Part shown: piece after piece, positions 37,400-46,549 of the stretch
Position numbering within the stretch: position 1 is the first letter of the stretch
Layout of the letters: each line of letters starts with the position of its first letter
Origin: Enterobacter sichuanensis
GTDB taxonomy: Bacteria; Pseudomonadota; Gammaproteobacteria; Enterobacterales; Enterobacteriaceae
Length of the DNA stretch: 64,000 bases
Assembly (NCBI RefSeq): GCF_002939185.1
Contig: NZ_POVL01000020.1
Span: 1 to 64,000, forward strand
Reading direction: 5' to 3'
Translations under genes and position numbers: made by a program
Notes under the pieces: generated by a model
The model's database searches: none
The model's input: only the letters and a program-made list of their open reading frames with translations
Told to the model about the DNA's origin: nothing

Positions 37400-38509
37400 C
37401 TATATGAGAAGGAATATTCCGAAACCGATCGTCGCGGCCCATAACAGCATCGGGATCGACCAGAGATGGAAGCGCCACCAGATACGGCGATCGTTCGCCA
37501 TCCGCAGGGCAATCAGGTTGGCAAGCGATCCAGGCAGTAGCCCAAACCCGCCAATGTTAACGGCCCAGGCCAGCAGCGTGTCCGGCGGAACGTAGTTGAG
37601 CAGCAGAATGGTGGAAGGCACGTTGCTGATAACCTGCGACAGGCCAATCGCCGTCAGCCACAGTCCCGGCTGAGACAGCGTACTGACGCTGTGCAGCACG
37701 TTTTGCAGCACCGGAAGCTGGATGAGCAGATGCACATCAATAAACATCACCATAAAGACCAGCAGCAGCGTCCAGTCCACGCTCACCAGCACGCGACGCG
37801 CCAGCACGACAAACCCCGCCGCCACGAGCAGCACGCCCGCCAGCTCATACTTCAGCTCCAGCGCGAACAGGAAGACGATGTATAGCCCAAGGCAACTCCA
37901 GACCAGACGAGGCTGCCACTGCGGGCCGGTTGTACCGCTGTGGTATTGCAGCTTTTTATCCGGAAACGCAAACCAGCAGACCGCCAGCAGCGACGCCATC
38001 ATCACCAGCGCCAGCGGCGCCATCTGCCAGGTGAATGCGGCGAACGACAGCCCGGAACGTCCCCAGAGAAGGATGTTCTGTGGGTTGCCGACAGGCGTTA
38101 ACAGCGAACCCGCGTTGACCGCCAGCGCTTCAAAGATGATCAGCCGGCTAACCGGGATCTCGCACAGCTTACGCAGGGTGAGCGTGAGGGGCACGATAAT
38201 AAACAGCGCCACGTCGTTGGTCAGAAACGTCGACAGTACCGCGGCGGAGAAGACCATAAACAGGGACAGCCTGCGCTCGGTGGCAAAGCGGCGCACCATT
38301 TTACGTCCCAGCACGTCAAAATAGCCGCTCAGCTCGACCCCTTTGGTGAGCATCATTAAGCCGCTCAGGGTAATAATGGTGCGCCAGTCAATCGCAGCAG
38401 GCCAGGCGTGCGGCGCAAACGGCACAAAGAGGCTTAACCCTGCGCCAGTGATCAATAACAGATGAAAGAAGCGATCGCGTGCCAGGGCCTGCAGTCCAGG
38501 GATTTTCAT
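37400..38509 (-). CDS. ybiR: Putative anion transporter YbiR
   Basis: 369 aa inner-membrane protein of the ArsB/NhaD ion transporter superfamily, similar to E. coli YbiR (372 aa). It has roughly 10-11 membrane segments, with the conserved [14 protein letters not shown] and LTPVGNPQN re-entrant motifs seen in this superfamily. Substrate is unestablished. The start overlaps the mntR stop by 4 bp (ATGA), so mntR and ybiR are translationally coupled, hinting at a link with manganese status; E. coli keeps the same order. Confidence 0.9.
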   Translation of the reverse strand: MKIPGLQALARDRFFHLLLITGAGLSLFVPFAPHAWPAAIDWRTIITLSGLMMLTKGVELSGYFDVLGRKMVRRFATERRLSLFMVFSAAVLSTFLTNDVALFIIVPLTLTLRKLCEIPVSRLIIFEALAVNAGSLLTPVGNPQNILLWGRSGLSFAAFTWQMAPLALVMMASLLAVCWFAFPDKKLQYHSGTTGPQWQPRLVWSCLGLYIVFLFALELKYELAGVLLVAAGFVVLARRVLVSVDWTLLLVFMVMFIDVHLLIQLPVLQNVLHSVSTLSQPGLWLTAIGLSQVISNVPSTILLLNYVPPDTLLAWAVNIGGFGLLPGSLANLIALRMANDRRIWWRFHLWSIPMLLWAATIGFGIFLLI

Positions 38510-38979
38510 TCAGCGGAGGGACCATATTTAAGGGTAAATTCGCGAAACTTCACCAGCGTCTCTTCGCTGACGTGGTGTTCCATACCTTCCGCATCCCGGC
38601 GGGCAATCTCCGGGCTGACGCCCAGCACCAGTAAAAAATTCTCGACAAGCTGATGGCGCTCGCGGCTCTCCTGCGCGAGTTTCTCCCCTTCTGGCGTCAG
38701 GAAAACCCCGCGCCAGGGGATCATTTCGATCAATCCCACAGAAGCCAGCCGTTTTAACATCTTCGCAACGGTTGGTTGCGACACTCCCAGCCTGGCGGCC
38801 ATATCGACCTGGCGCGCTTCCCCAACCTCACGGATCAGATCGGAAATGAGTTCAACATAATCATCAATCAGTTCACGCCGGTGCGCTTCACGGACCTGGC
38901 GAAAACCTTCGACATGTTCTTCAACATTCACCAGTTGCGTCGTTTTCCTCATTGCTGGCTTACCTGCGCGACGGTTCAT
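38506..38979 (-). CDS. mntR: Manganese-responsive regulator MntR
   Basis: 157 aa DtxR-family metalloregulator. The N-terminal winged helix-turn-helix is [25 protein letters not shown], spanning about residues 60-85, followed by the metal-binding and dimerisation domain ([39 protein letters not shown]) with the typical His/Glu/Cys-type ligands. With Mn(II) it represses mntH and mntS-type promoters. It diverges from mntS, and a strong MntR box lies in front of mntS. Confidence 0.94.
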   Translation of the reverse strand: MNRRAGKPAMRKTTQLVNVEEHVEGFRQVREAHRRELIDDYVELISDLIREVGEARQVDMAARLGVSQPTVAKMLKRLASVGLIEMIPWRGVFLTPEGEKLAQESRERHQLVENFLLVLGVSPEIARRDAEGMEHHVSEETLVKFREFTLKYGPSAE

Positions 38980-39087
38980 TGTACTTCCTCAGTGGGGTGA
39001 CGCTTCCAGCGCCCGGTATCGAGAGCGCACATTGTAAACCATAGCTCTGCAAGCACAAAAAATTAACGAAATAGCCATAGCTATACA

Positions 39088-39105
39088 ATATAGCCTGTGC
39101 TATAT
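39088..39105. promoter_or_regulatory. MntR box upstream of mntS
   Basis: ATATAGC-CTGT-GCTATAT has perfect 7-bp arms and agrees with the known MntR operator core ATAGC-N4-GCTAT. A partial overlapping copy (ATAGCCATAGCTAT) lies at 39071-39084. Confidence 0.8.
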
Positions 39106-39162
39106 CTGTATGTAATGCAGTCACCCTTCACGGATCGAAGGGATCAAAAATCAGGAGGTCTT

Positions 39163-39291
39163 ATGAACGAATTCAAGAGGTGTATGACCGTGTTTACCCA
39201 CTCTCCTTTTAAAGTGCGCTTAATGCTGTTGAACATGCTGTGCGATATGTTTAACAACAAACCGCATCAGGACGACAAACCTTCCCACTAA
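39163..39291 (+). CDS. mntS: Manganase-chaperone small protein MntS
   Basis: 42 aa, matching E. coli MntS over its length (MNEFKRCM, VFTHSPFKVRLMLLNMLCDM, NNKPHQDDKPSH). MntS raises available intracellular manganese, in part by inhibiting the exporter MntP, and is repressed by MntR. The start follows TCAGGAGGTCTT, a strong ribosome-binding site; longer reading from 39097 is not supported. An MntR box lies 58 bp upstream, and a hairpin follows the stop. In E. coli the sRNA RybA is encoded antisense here; I could not confirm it from sequence. Confidence 0.93.
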   Translation: MNEFKRCMTVFTHSPFKVRLMLLNMLCDMFNNKPHQDDKPSH

Positions 39292-39311
39292 GCGGCGTTG
39301 CGGTACGCCGC
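39292..39311 (+). terminator. Hairpin after mntS
   Basis: GCGGCGT-TGCGGT-ACGCCGC immediately follows the mntS stop, then GTCATTTTC. A probable intrinsic terminator with a short T-rich tail. The rest of the 39312-39574 gap shows no clear element. Confidence 0.65.
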
Positions 39312-39574
39312 GTCATTTTCCCGTCACACTCTCGCTGTAAACTGGCTTTTAGCCGCCCTATTCCCGATCTTTTTTACGGATTTGCAATCCCCTTCGCAAA
39401 ACATCTGCTTAGCAACTGTTGATATTATTTAGCGCTCGCACTATCTTCTTGCAGCCCTGCACAATTTGCGGCTCGCTGAAGCGGACCCTCATTCCCTCTC
39501 CACGCACTGTCAGGCAGGTTATGACCCTTGACGCCAGGGTGAGCACATGGCGTTTTCATCCATGATAGTGACCT

Positions 39575-41158
39575 ATGAATTTAACCCTGATAGATACCGT
39601 TGTGACCCGCAGTCGGGCCTTAAGCCCGTGGACGGGATTTTACTTTTTGCAGTCATTACTGATTAACTTTGCACTCGGTTATCCCTTTAGCCTGCTCTAC
39701 GCAGTGGCTTTTACCTGCATTCTGCACCTGCTGTGGCGAACCGCGCCACGTGCGCAAAAAGCGTTAATCGGCATTTGTTCGCTGGTTGCTGCGCTCTATT
39801 TTCCGTTTGGTCAGGCGTACGGCTCGCCAAACTTTAATACCCTGCTGGCGCTGCACTCGACCAACATGGAAGAGTCGACGGAGATCCTGACGATCTTCCC
39901 GTGGTACAGCTACGTGGTCGGGCTCTTTATCTTCGCGTTGGGCGTTATCGCCATACGTCGTCAGTCTGACGAGAAAAAATCCTGGGGTAAGATCGAAGTA
40001 CTCTGTCTGGTGTTCAGCGTTGCCGTGGCGTTTGTCGCCCCCATCCAGAATATTCCCTGGGACGGCAAGCTAAGGCTCACCAATATCGGCTATCCGGTTT
40101 TCCGCTTCGTGAAAGATGTGGTGGTGAACAATAAAGAGGTGCTCGACGAACAGGCGCGTATGGCTGAGCTTTCCAATATGAAAGACACCTGGAACGTGCT
40201 GGCGGTGAAGCCGAAATATCACACTTATGTGGTGGTGATTGGTGAAAGCGCGCGTCGCGATGCCATGGGGGCGTTTGGCGGGCACTGGAATAACACCCCG
40301 TTTGCTGATTCGGTCAAGGGGACCCTGTTTACCGATTATGTCGCGGCCAGCGGCTCGACGCAGAAATCGCTCGGCCTGACTCTTAACCGGGTGGTGGATG
40401 GCAAACCCCAGTATCAGGATAATTTCGTCACTCTGGCAAACCGCGCAGGTTTTCAGACGTGGTGGTTCTCCAATCAGGGGCAAATTGGCGAATACGATAC
40501 CGCCATCGCCAGCATCGCCAAACGGGCTGATGAAGTGCAGTTCCTGAAAAACGGTGATTTTGAAGCCGATAAAAACACCAAAGACGAAGCTTTGCTTAAG
40601 ATGACGGCGCAGGTCTTTGCCACCCAGCGCACGCAGCCTCAGCTGATTGTCCTGCACCTGATGGGGTCACACCCGCAGGCGTGCGACCGTACTGGCGGGA
40701 AGTACGCGGAGTTTGTGCAGTCCAAAGAGACCTCGTGCTATCTCTACACCATGACGCAAACCGACGACCTGCTCAGCAAGCTGTACGAGCAGTTACGCAA
40801 TACAGGCGACAGCTTCTCCATGGTCTATTTCTCGGATCACGGGCTGGCGTTTAAAGAGCGCGGCAAAGAGGTGCAGTATCTGGCGCACGATGACAAGTTC
40901 CAGCAGAACTTCCAGGTACCGTTTATGGTGCTGTCGAGTGATGATAAAACGCACCGCATCATTAAAGCGCGTCGTTCGGCAAATGACTTCCTGCAGTTCT
41001 TCTCGCAGTGGACGGGGATTACTGCCGAACAGATAAAAAATGCTTACCCGTTTGTCTCAAACAAGAAAGCGCCCCCAGTGTACGTTACCAACTTCAAGTT
41101 ACAGAAAGTTGACTACAACCATCTGGGTACGGATATTTTCGATATTAAGAGTAAGTAG
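39575..41158 (+). CDS. opgE: Phosphoethanolamine transferase OpgE
   Basis: 527 aa, the same length as E. coli OpgE (YbiP), which transfers phosphoethanolamine to osmoregulated periplasmic glucans. Five membrane segments occupy the first 175 residues, followed by a periplasmic alkaline-phosphatase-fold domain. The metal site includes GESARRD and YFSDHGL, and the nucleophile Thr is expected in ASGSTQKSL, as in EptA-type enzymes. The ribosome-binding site is weak (GATAGTGACCT). Very well conserved. Confidence 0.94.
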   Translation: MNLTLIDTVVTRSRALSPWTGFYFLQSLLINFALGYPFSLLYAVAFTCILHLLWRTAPRAQKALIGICSLVAALYFPFGQAYGSPNFNTLLALHSTNMEESTEILTIFPWYSYVVGLFIFALGVIAIRRQSDEKKSWGKIEVLCLVFSVAVAFVAPIQNIPWDGKLRLTNIGYPVFRFVKDVVVNNKEVLDEQARMAELSNMKDTWNVLAVKPKYHTYVVVIGESARRDAMGAFGGHWNNTPFADSVKGTLFTDYVAASGSTQKSLGLTLNRVVDGKPQYQDNFVTLANRAGFQTWWFSNQGQIGEYDTAIASIAKRADEVQFLKNGDFEADKNTKDEALLKMTAQVFATQRTQPQLIVLHLMGSHPQACDRTGGKYAEFVQSKETSCYLYTMTQTDDLLSKLYEQLRNTGDSFSMVYFSDHGLAFKERGKEVQYLAHDDKFQQNFQVPFMVLSSDDKTHRIIKARRSANDFLQFFSQWTGITAEQIKNAYPFVSNKKAPPVYVTNFKLQKVDYNHLGTDIFDIKSK

Positions 41159-41162
41159 CGGC

Positions 41163-41235
41163 CTGATGCCCTCACCCACGGGGAGAGGGAAAAAACAGTA
41201 AAAACGGCAACCCAGGGTTGCCGTTTTGCTTTTAC
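41163..41235 (+). repeat. Composite repeat: GC palindrome plus terminator module
   Basis: A 73-bp unit closely resembling 18056-18138: it begins CTGATGCCCTCACCC, passes through GGGGAGAGGG, then CAGTAAAAACGGCAACCC and GGGTTGCCGTTTTGCTTTTAC. It ends opgE transcription as the other copy ends ybiYW. Confidence 0.75.
41201..41234 (+). terminator. Intrinsic terminator of opgE
   Basis: Stem AAAACGGCAACCC / GGGTTGCCGTTTT followed by GCTTTT, nearly the same as the terminator at 18105. Confidence 0.88.
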
Positions 41236-41246
41236 CTTGCAAAAAA

Positions 41247-41270
41247 AAATCCGCCACAGTGGGCGGATTT
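41247..41270 (-). terminator. Intrinsic terminator of ompX
   Basis: AAATCCGCC-CACTGT-type loop and GGCGGATTT, flanked by long A and T runs on both sides, so functional in both directions between convergent opgE and ompX. Confidence 0.88.
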
Positions 41271-41291
41271 TTTATTTAATCACCGAAGTGA

Positions 41292-41810
41292 TTAGAAGCG
41301 GTAACCTACGCCCGCGATCCAGGTGCCAACGTCAACGTTGCGGATACGGCTCTGCTCATAGGAGAAGTCCAGAGCTACGTCCTGGATTGGGTTGAACTGC
41401 AGGCCTGCGCCATAGGAGAAGCCATAGTCGCTGTTGCTTGCAGTGCGGTTCAGACCTTCGTTTTCGGTCTGCTGGAATTTACCGTAGCCAACACCAACAA
41501 CACCGTAGATGCTTGCCCAGTCGTTCAGACGGTAAGCTGGACCTGCGGTGATACCGTAGTATTGACCTTTGTTGTATGCGCCGTTTTCAGAACGATCTTT
41601 CTCGGTGTAGGTGAAAGAACCGATCACGCCCAGTGGGTTGTTATCCTGCTCGTAACGATACTTCAGGTTGAAACCGTTAGCTTTGTTCATCACGCCCTGC
41701 ATATCGCTCTGAGCGTAACCACCAGTTACAGTAGAAGTAGCAGCTACAGCGGTACCTGCGGAAACAGCCAGTACAGCGGCCAGTGCTGAAAGACATGCAA
41801 TTTTTTTCAT
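41292..41810 (-). CDS. ompX: Outer membrane protein OmpX
   Basis: 172 aa small eight-stranded outer-membrane beta-barrel (E. coli OmpX 171). Signal peptide MKKIACLSALAAVLAVSAGTAVA is cleaved before ATSTVTGGY; the C-terminus ends in Tyr-Arg-Phe, the BAM recognition signal. The start at 41810 follows AGGTGGTT; the GTG two codons upstream is part of that ribosome-binding site. OmpX affects adhesion and surface properties. It diverges from rhtA with a long AT-rich gap. Confidence 0.96.
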   Translation of the reverse strand: MKKIACLSALAAVLAVSAGTAVAATSTVTGGYAQSDMQGVMNKANGFNLKYRYEQDNNPLGVIGSFTYTEKDRSENGAYNKGQYYGITAGPAYRLNDWASIYGVVGVGYGKFQQTENEGLNRTASNSDYGFSYGAGLQFNPIQDVALDFSYEQSRIRNVDVGTWIAGVGYRF

Positions 41811-42164
41811 AACCACCTCAAATGTGCTTCAAGTAAGTCCGTAAGTTTTAAATATATCAAAAAAATTTGCGAAACTCTTTGTGATTCGTGATGTCTAACG
41901 AAGCCTTTCCTGTAACAGAACGTTTCCATCGACAGTTATCTTATTCAAATCACGAAGGTTTTCTGCTGCAAAACGCCAATAGTGCGCGTCAATGCCGTTA
42001 CATTCATCCAGATTATTCCTAATCTGACAGGCGATAAAACCAGCAGTGCTTATCTATTTTACGGATTTTCCCTGGTTTTTTTTCAACAGTAGCTCAACCG
42101 TTGCGCCATATTTCCATTACACTGCGGCTTTTACCCTTTTTGACAAAACATGACAGGAGAAAGG
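41811..42164. other. ompX-rhtA intergenic region without a visible gene
   Basis: A 354-bp AT-rich divergent spacer that must hold both promoters and a long ompX leader. I see no open reading frame with coding character, no tRNA and no convincing inverted repeat. A small RNA cannot be excluded by eye. Confidence 0.5.
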
Positions 42165-43052
42165 ATGCCAGGGTTATCCCGCAGGTCGTCGGTCTGGATG
42201 CCGGTAGCTGTAATACTGATTGCGATGTTGTCCATTCAGAGCGGCGCATCACTCGCGAAATCACTCTTCCCGCTGGTGGGCGCGCCGGGCGTGACGGCGC
42301 TGCGTATCGCATTAGGCACCCTGATCCTCGTGGTCATCTTTAAACCCTGGCGGCTGCGCGTCCAGAAAGCACAGCGACTTCCGCTGCTTTTCTACGGGCT
42401 GGCGCTGGGGGCTATGAACTATATGTTCTATCTCTCTATCCAGACCATTCCTCTGGGCATTGCCGTCGCGCTGGAATTTACCGGCCCGCTGGCAGTGGCG
42501 CTTTTCGCGTCCCGTCGGCCTGTTGACTTTATCTGGGTGATATTAGCCGTTCTGGGATTATGGTTCCTGTTACCGCTGGGCCAGAACGTCTCAGAGATCG
42601 ACCTGACGGGGGCCGCGCTGGCTCTGGGGGCAGGTGCCTGCTGGGCGGTCTATATCCTTACGGGTCAACGTGCCGGGGAAGAGCATGGGCCGGCGACCGT
42701 CGCGCTGGGGTCATTAATAGCGGCCATCATCTTTGTGCCTCTCGGCATGGCGCAGGCCACGGAGTCCATCTGGCAATGGTCAGTGATGCCGGTTGGGCTC
42801 GCTGTCGCCGTCCTCTCGACTGCGCTGCCCTATTCGCTGGAGATGATTGCCCTCACCCGCCTGCCCACACGCATCTTTGGTACGCTGATGAGCATGGAGC
42901 CCGCGCTTGCCGCTATCTCCGGGATGATCTTCCTCGGTGAAACCCTGACCTTTACCCAGACGCTGGCACTGTGCTCCATTATTGCGGCATCTATGGGCTC
43001 GACGCTCACCATGCGTCCCGAGTCAAAAGTTCAGAAAGTAGACCTTAGCTAA
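42165..43052 (+). CDS. rhtA: Threonine/homoserine exporter RhtA
   Basis: 295 aa inner-membrane exporter of the EamA (drug/metabolite transporter) family with ten membrane segments in two repeats; same length as E. coli RhtA (YbiF). Conserved segments include SLAKSLFPLVGAPGVTALR, TGPLAVALFASRRP and MSMEPALAAISGMIFLGE. The start at 42165 follows AGGAGAAAGG; a preceding ATG at 42150 is within the ribosome-binding region. It exports threonine and homoserine. Confidence 0.94.
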   Translation: MPGLSRRSSVWMPVAVILIAMLSIQSGASLAKSLFPLVGAPGVTALRIALGTLILVVIFKPWRLRVQKAQRLPLLFYGLALGAMNYMFYLSIQTIPLGIAVALEFTGPLAVALFASRRPVDFIWVILAVLGLWFLLPLGQNVSEIDLTGAALALGAGACWAVYILTGQRAGEEHGPATVALGSLIAAIIFVPLGMAQATESIWQWSVMPVGLAVAVLSTALPYSLEMIALTRLPTRIFGTLMSMEPALAAISGMIFLGETLTFTQTLALCSIIAASMGSTLTMRPESKVQKVDLS

Positions 43053-43060
43053 TGACGTAT

Positions 43061-43090
43061 ATTCTGCATGGCTTCATGGTCATGCAGAAT
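43061..43090 (+). other. Hairpin in 3' region of rhtA
   Basis: ATTCTGCATG-N10-CATGCAGAAT is a perfect 10-bp inverted repeat just after the rhtA stop. It lacks a T-run, so it may be a 3' stabilising structure or protein site rather than an intrinsic terminator. Confidence 0.5.
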
Positions 43091-43184
43091 AAATGCCAGG
43101 GAGAAAATCCTTATATTTCCTGACAAGCTTTGTCACAAAGAAGACATATTCTCCTCGTACCTGAAGCGGCAAGCAGAATTAAGA

Positions 43185-43198
43185 TTGATCTGCATCAA
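43185..43198 (+). promoter_or_regulatory. Consensus FNR box upstream of dps
   Basis: TTGAT-CTGC-ATCAA matches the FNR consensus exactly. It is about 120 bp upstream of the inferred dps transcription start, so any direct action there would be at a distance, or it may serve another promoter in the rhtA-dps gap. Confidence 0.55.
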
Positions 43199-43297
43199 TT
43201 CCAGAATTCCCCCTCACTTTCAGTGACTTAAAAATACAACGCACTTCTTGCTATTAAACCAATAGGCACAGCCAGACCGCAGGGAAAAAATCCGGTG

Positions 43298-43305
43298 CTA
43301 TACTT
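43298..43305 (+). promoter_or_regulatory. dps promoter -10 element
   Basis: CTATACTT resembles the sigma-S-preferred -10 CTATACT known for dps in E. coli; it would place the transcription start near 43312, about 40 nt before the start codon. Confidence 0.6.
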
Positions 43306-43330
43306 AGTTCCGTAATTACCTGGGACATAA

Positions 43331-43855
<525 letters not shown>

Positions 43856-43877
43856 TTCATACGAATTATCTATTAAG

Positions 43878-43898
43878 CCCTCGCCCCGCTGGCGAGGG
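43878..43898 (+). terminator. Intrinsic terminator of dps
   Basis: CCCTCGCC-CCGCT-GGCGAGGG followed by TTTTGC. Confidence 0.85.
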
Positions 43899-44047
43899 TT
43901 TTGCACATCTATGGTGCACACTTTTTGCCTGAGACCGTGCAAAAGTGAAGAAATTGTAATAATCACCTCACACAACCGTTAACGAAAGATTGTTTTTTCG
44001 TCAGAATTTCCGCTAAATGTCTCCCGGTCAGTTGCACCAAACCAGAC

Positions 44048-44076
44048 GCACCAAAACAGTGCTTCACTTTGGTGCA
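44048..44076 (+). promoter_or_regulatory. Overlapping NtrC sites of glnH
   Basis: GCAC-N7-GTGC at 44048-44062 and TGC-N11-GCA (TGCTTCACTTTGGTGCA) at 44060-44076 fit NtrC enhancer sites. Relative to the sigma-54 start near 44175 they centre at about -120 and -107, the arrangement known for E. coli glnHPQ. Confidence 0.75.
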
Positions 44077-44146
44077 ACAGAACGCCATTGCCACGTTTAT
44101 TGTGCAATGCATGACATCATCCCCTTTACAAAACAATAGCTTGTAA

Positions 44147-44962
<816 letters not shown>

Positions 44963-44988
44963 TAAGACGTAAAAATGACGTTCACTCG

Positions 44989-45006
44989 GGGGCGACCTTT
45001 CGCCCC
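44989..45006 (+). terminator. Hairpin between glnH and glnP
   Basis: GGGGCG-ACCTTT-CGCCCC followed at a short distance by ATTTTT. It could attenuate transcription into glnPQ or protect the glnH mRNA, giving excess binding protein. Confidence 0.6.
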
Positions 45007-45046
45007 TGATATTTTTGAAACACGGTAACAGTAACAGGAAATTATC

Positions 45047-45706
45047 ATGCAGTTTGACTGGAGCGCCATCTGGCCTGCCATTCCACTCTTGCTTGAAGGC
45101 GCTAAAATGACCCTGTGGATTTCGGTCCTGGGTCTGGTTGGTGGGTTGATTATCGGTCTTGTCGCCGGTTTCGCCCGCACCTACGGCGGCTGGATTGCAA
45201 ACCACATCGCACTGGTATTCATCGAAGTGATCCGCGGCACGCCCATTGTCGTGCAGGTCATGTTCATTTACTTCGCCCTGCCCATGGCGTTCACCGACCT
45301 GCGCATCGACCCGTTCAGCGCCGCCGTCGTCACCATTATGATCAACTCAGGCGCCTACATTGCGGAAATCACCCGCGGTGCGGTGCTGTCGATTCATAAA
45401 GGTTTCAGTGAAGCCGGTCTGGCGTTAGGTCTTTCTCGTCGCGAAACGATCCGTCACGTTATTCTGCCGCTGGCGCTGCGCCGCATGCTGCCGCCGCTCG
45501 GTAACCAGTGGATCATCAGCATTAAAGATACGTCGCTGTTCATTGTTATCGGCGTGGCTGAGCTGACCCGTCAGGGCCAGGAGATCATCGCTGGCAACTT
45601 CCGTGCGCTGGAAATCTGGAGTGCGGTAGCCGTTGTCTACCTGATCATTACTCTGGTTCTGAGCTTCGTTCTGCGTCGTCTTGAAAGAAGGATGAAAATC
45701 CTGTGA
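45047..45706 (+). CDS. glnP: Glutamine ABC transporter permease GlnP
   Basis: 219 aa inner-membrane permease, same length as E. coli GlnP, of the His/Glu/Gln HisMQ type with five membrane segments. The EAA loop reads [21 protein letters not shown] single permease gene suggests a GlnP homodimer paired with GlnQ. The start follows AACAGGAAATTATC. Its stop overlaps the GTG start of glnQ. Confidence 0.96.
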   Translation: MQFDWSAIWPAIPLLLEGAKMTLWISVLGLVGGLIIGLVAGFARTYGGWIANHIALVFIEVIRGTPIVVQVMFIYFALPMAFTDLRIDPFSAAVVTIMINSGAYIAEITRGAVLSIHKGFSEAGLALGLSRRETIRHVILPLALRRMLPPLGNQWIISIKDTSLFIVIGVAELTRQGQEIIAGNFRALEIWSAVAVVYLIITLVLSFVLRRLERRMKIL

Positions 45707-46425
45707 TTGAATTTAAAAACGTTTCCAAGCACTTTGGCCCAACCCAGGTGCTGCACAATATCGATCTGAGCATCAAACAGGGTGAAGTGGTGGTGATTAT
45801 CGGGCCGTCCGGCTCCGGTAAATCGACCCTGCTGCGCTGCATCAACAAGCTGGAAGAGATCACCAGCGGCGATCTGATCGTCGATGGTCTGAAGGTGAAT
45901 GACCCGAAAGTGGATGACCGCCTGATTCGTCAGGAAGCGGGCATGGTGTTCCAGCAGTTCTACCTCTTCCCGCACCTGACGGCGCTGGAAAACGTGATGT
46001 TTGGCCCGCTGCGCGTGCGCGGCGCCAACAAAGCGGCGGCCGAAGCGCTGGCAAAAGATCTGCTGGCGAAAGTGGGTCTGGCAGAGCGTGCGCACCACTA
46101 CCCTTCTGAGCTCTCCGGCGGCCAACAGCAGCGTGTGGCGATTGCCCGCGCGCTGGCGGTTAAACCGAAAATGATGCTGTTTGATGAGCCAACCTCAGCG
46201 CTTGACCCGGAACTGCGTCATGAAGTGCTGAAGGTCATGCAGGATCTGGCCGAAGAAGGGATGACGATGGTTATCGTGACCCACGAAATCGGCTTTGCCG
46301 AGAAAGTGGCTTCCCGTCTGATCTTTATTGATAAAGGCCGTATCGCGGAAGATGGTAACCCGCAGGAGTTGATTGCGAATCCGCCGAGCCCGCGTTTGCA
46401 GGAGTTCCTGCAGCACGTCTCCTGA
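45703..46425 (+). CDS. glnQ: Glutamine ABC transporter ATPase GlnQ
   Basis: 240 aa cytosolic ATPase, as in E. coli. Walker [10 protein letters not shown], signature [15 protein letters not shown], Walker [12 protein letters not shown] and the switch His in VTHE are all present. The start is GTG overlapping the glnP stop (GTGA); AGAAGGATGAAAATCCT supplies the ribosome-binding site inside glnP. Confidence 0.97.
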   Translation: MIEFKNVSKHFGPTQVLHNIDLSIKQGEVVVIIGPSGSGKSTLLRCINKLEEITSGDLIVDGLKVNDPKVDDRLIRQEAGMVFQQFYLFPHLTALENVMFGPLRVRGANKAAAEALAKDLLAKVGLAERAHHYPSELSGGQQQRVAIARALAVKPKMMLFDEPTSALDPELRHEVLKVMQDLAEEGMTMVIVTHEIGFAEKVASRLIFIDKGRIAEDGNPQELIANPPSPRLQEFLQHVS

Positions 46426-46442
46426 TCCACCGCATTACGCTG

Positions 46443-46466
46443 AGCCGGGCATGCCCGGCTTTTTTA
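46443..46466 (+). terminator. Intrinsic terminator of glnHPQ
   Basis: Perfect palindrome AGCCGGGCATGCCCGGCT followed by six T residues. Confidence 0.9.
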
Positions 46467-46549
46467 CGCCAGATTGTTCTCAAAAATCCTCCTCTGCGTC
46501 CCGACTTCTATACTTATCATTTTGTTCGACATTTTCACCGGAGGACGCC

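Noticed and set aside
39163-39291. Antisense small RNA RybA opposite mntS
   Set aside because: Known from E. coli, but I could not identify its promoter or ends here with confidence.
42165-43052. Frameshift or truncation in rhtA because of an upstream in-frame ATG
   Set aside because: The upstream ATG lies in the ribosome-binding region; the start at 42165 gives the normal length of the family.
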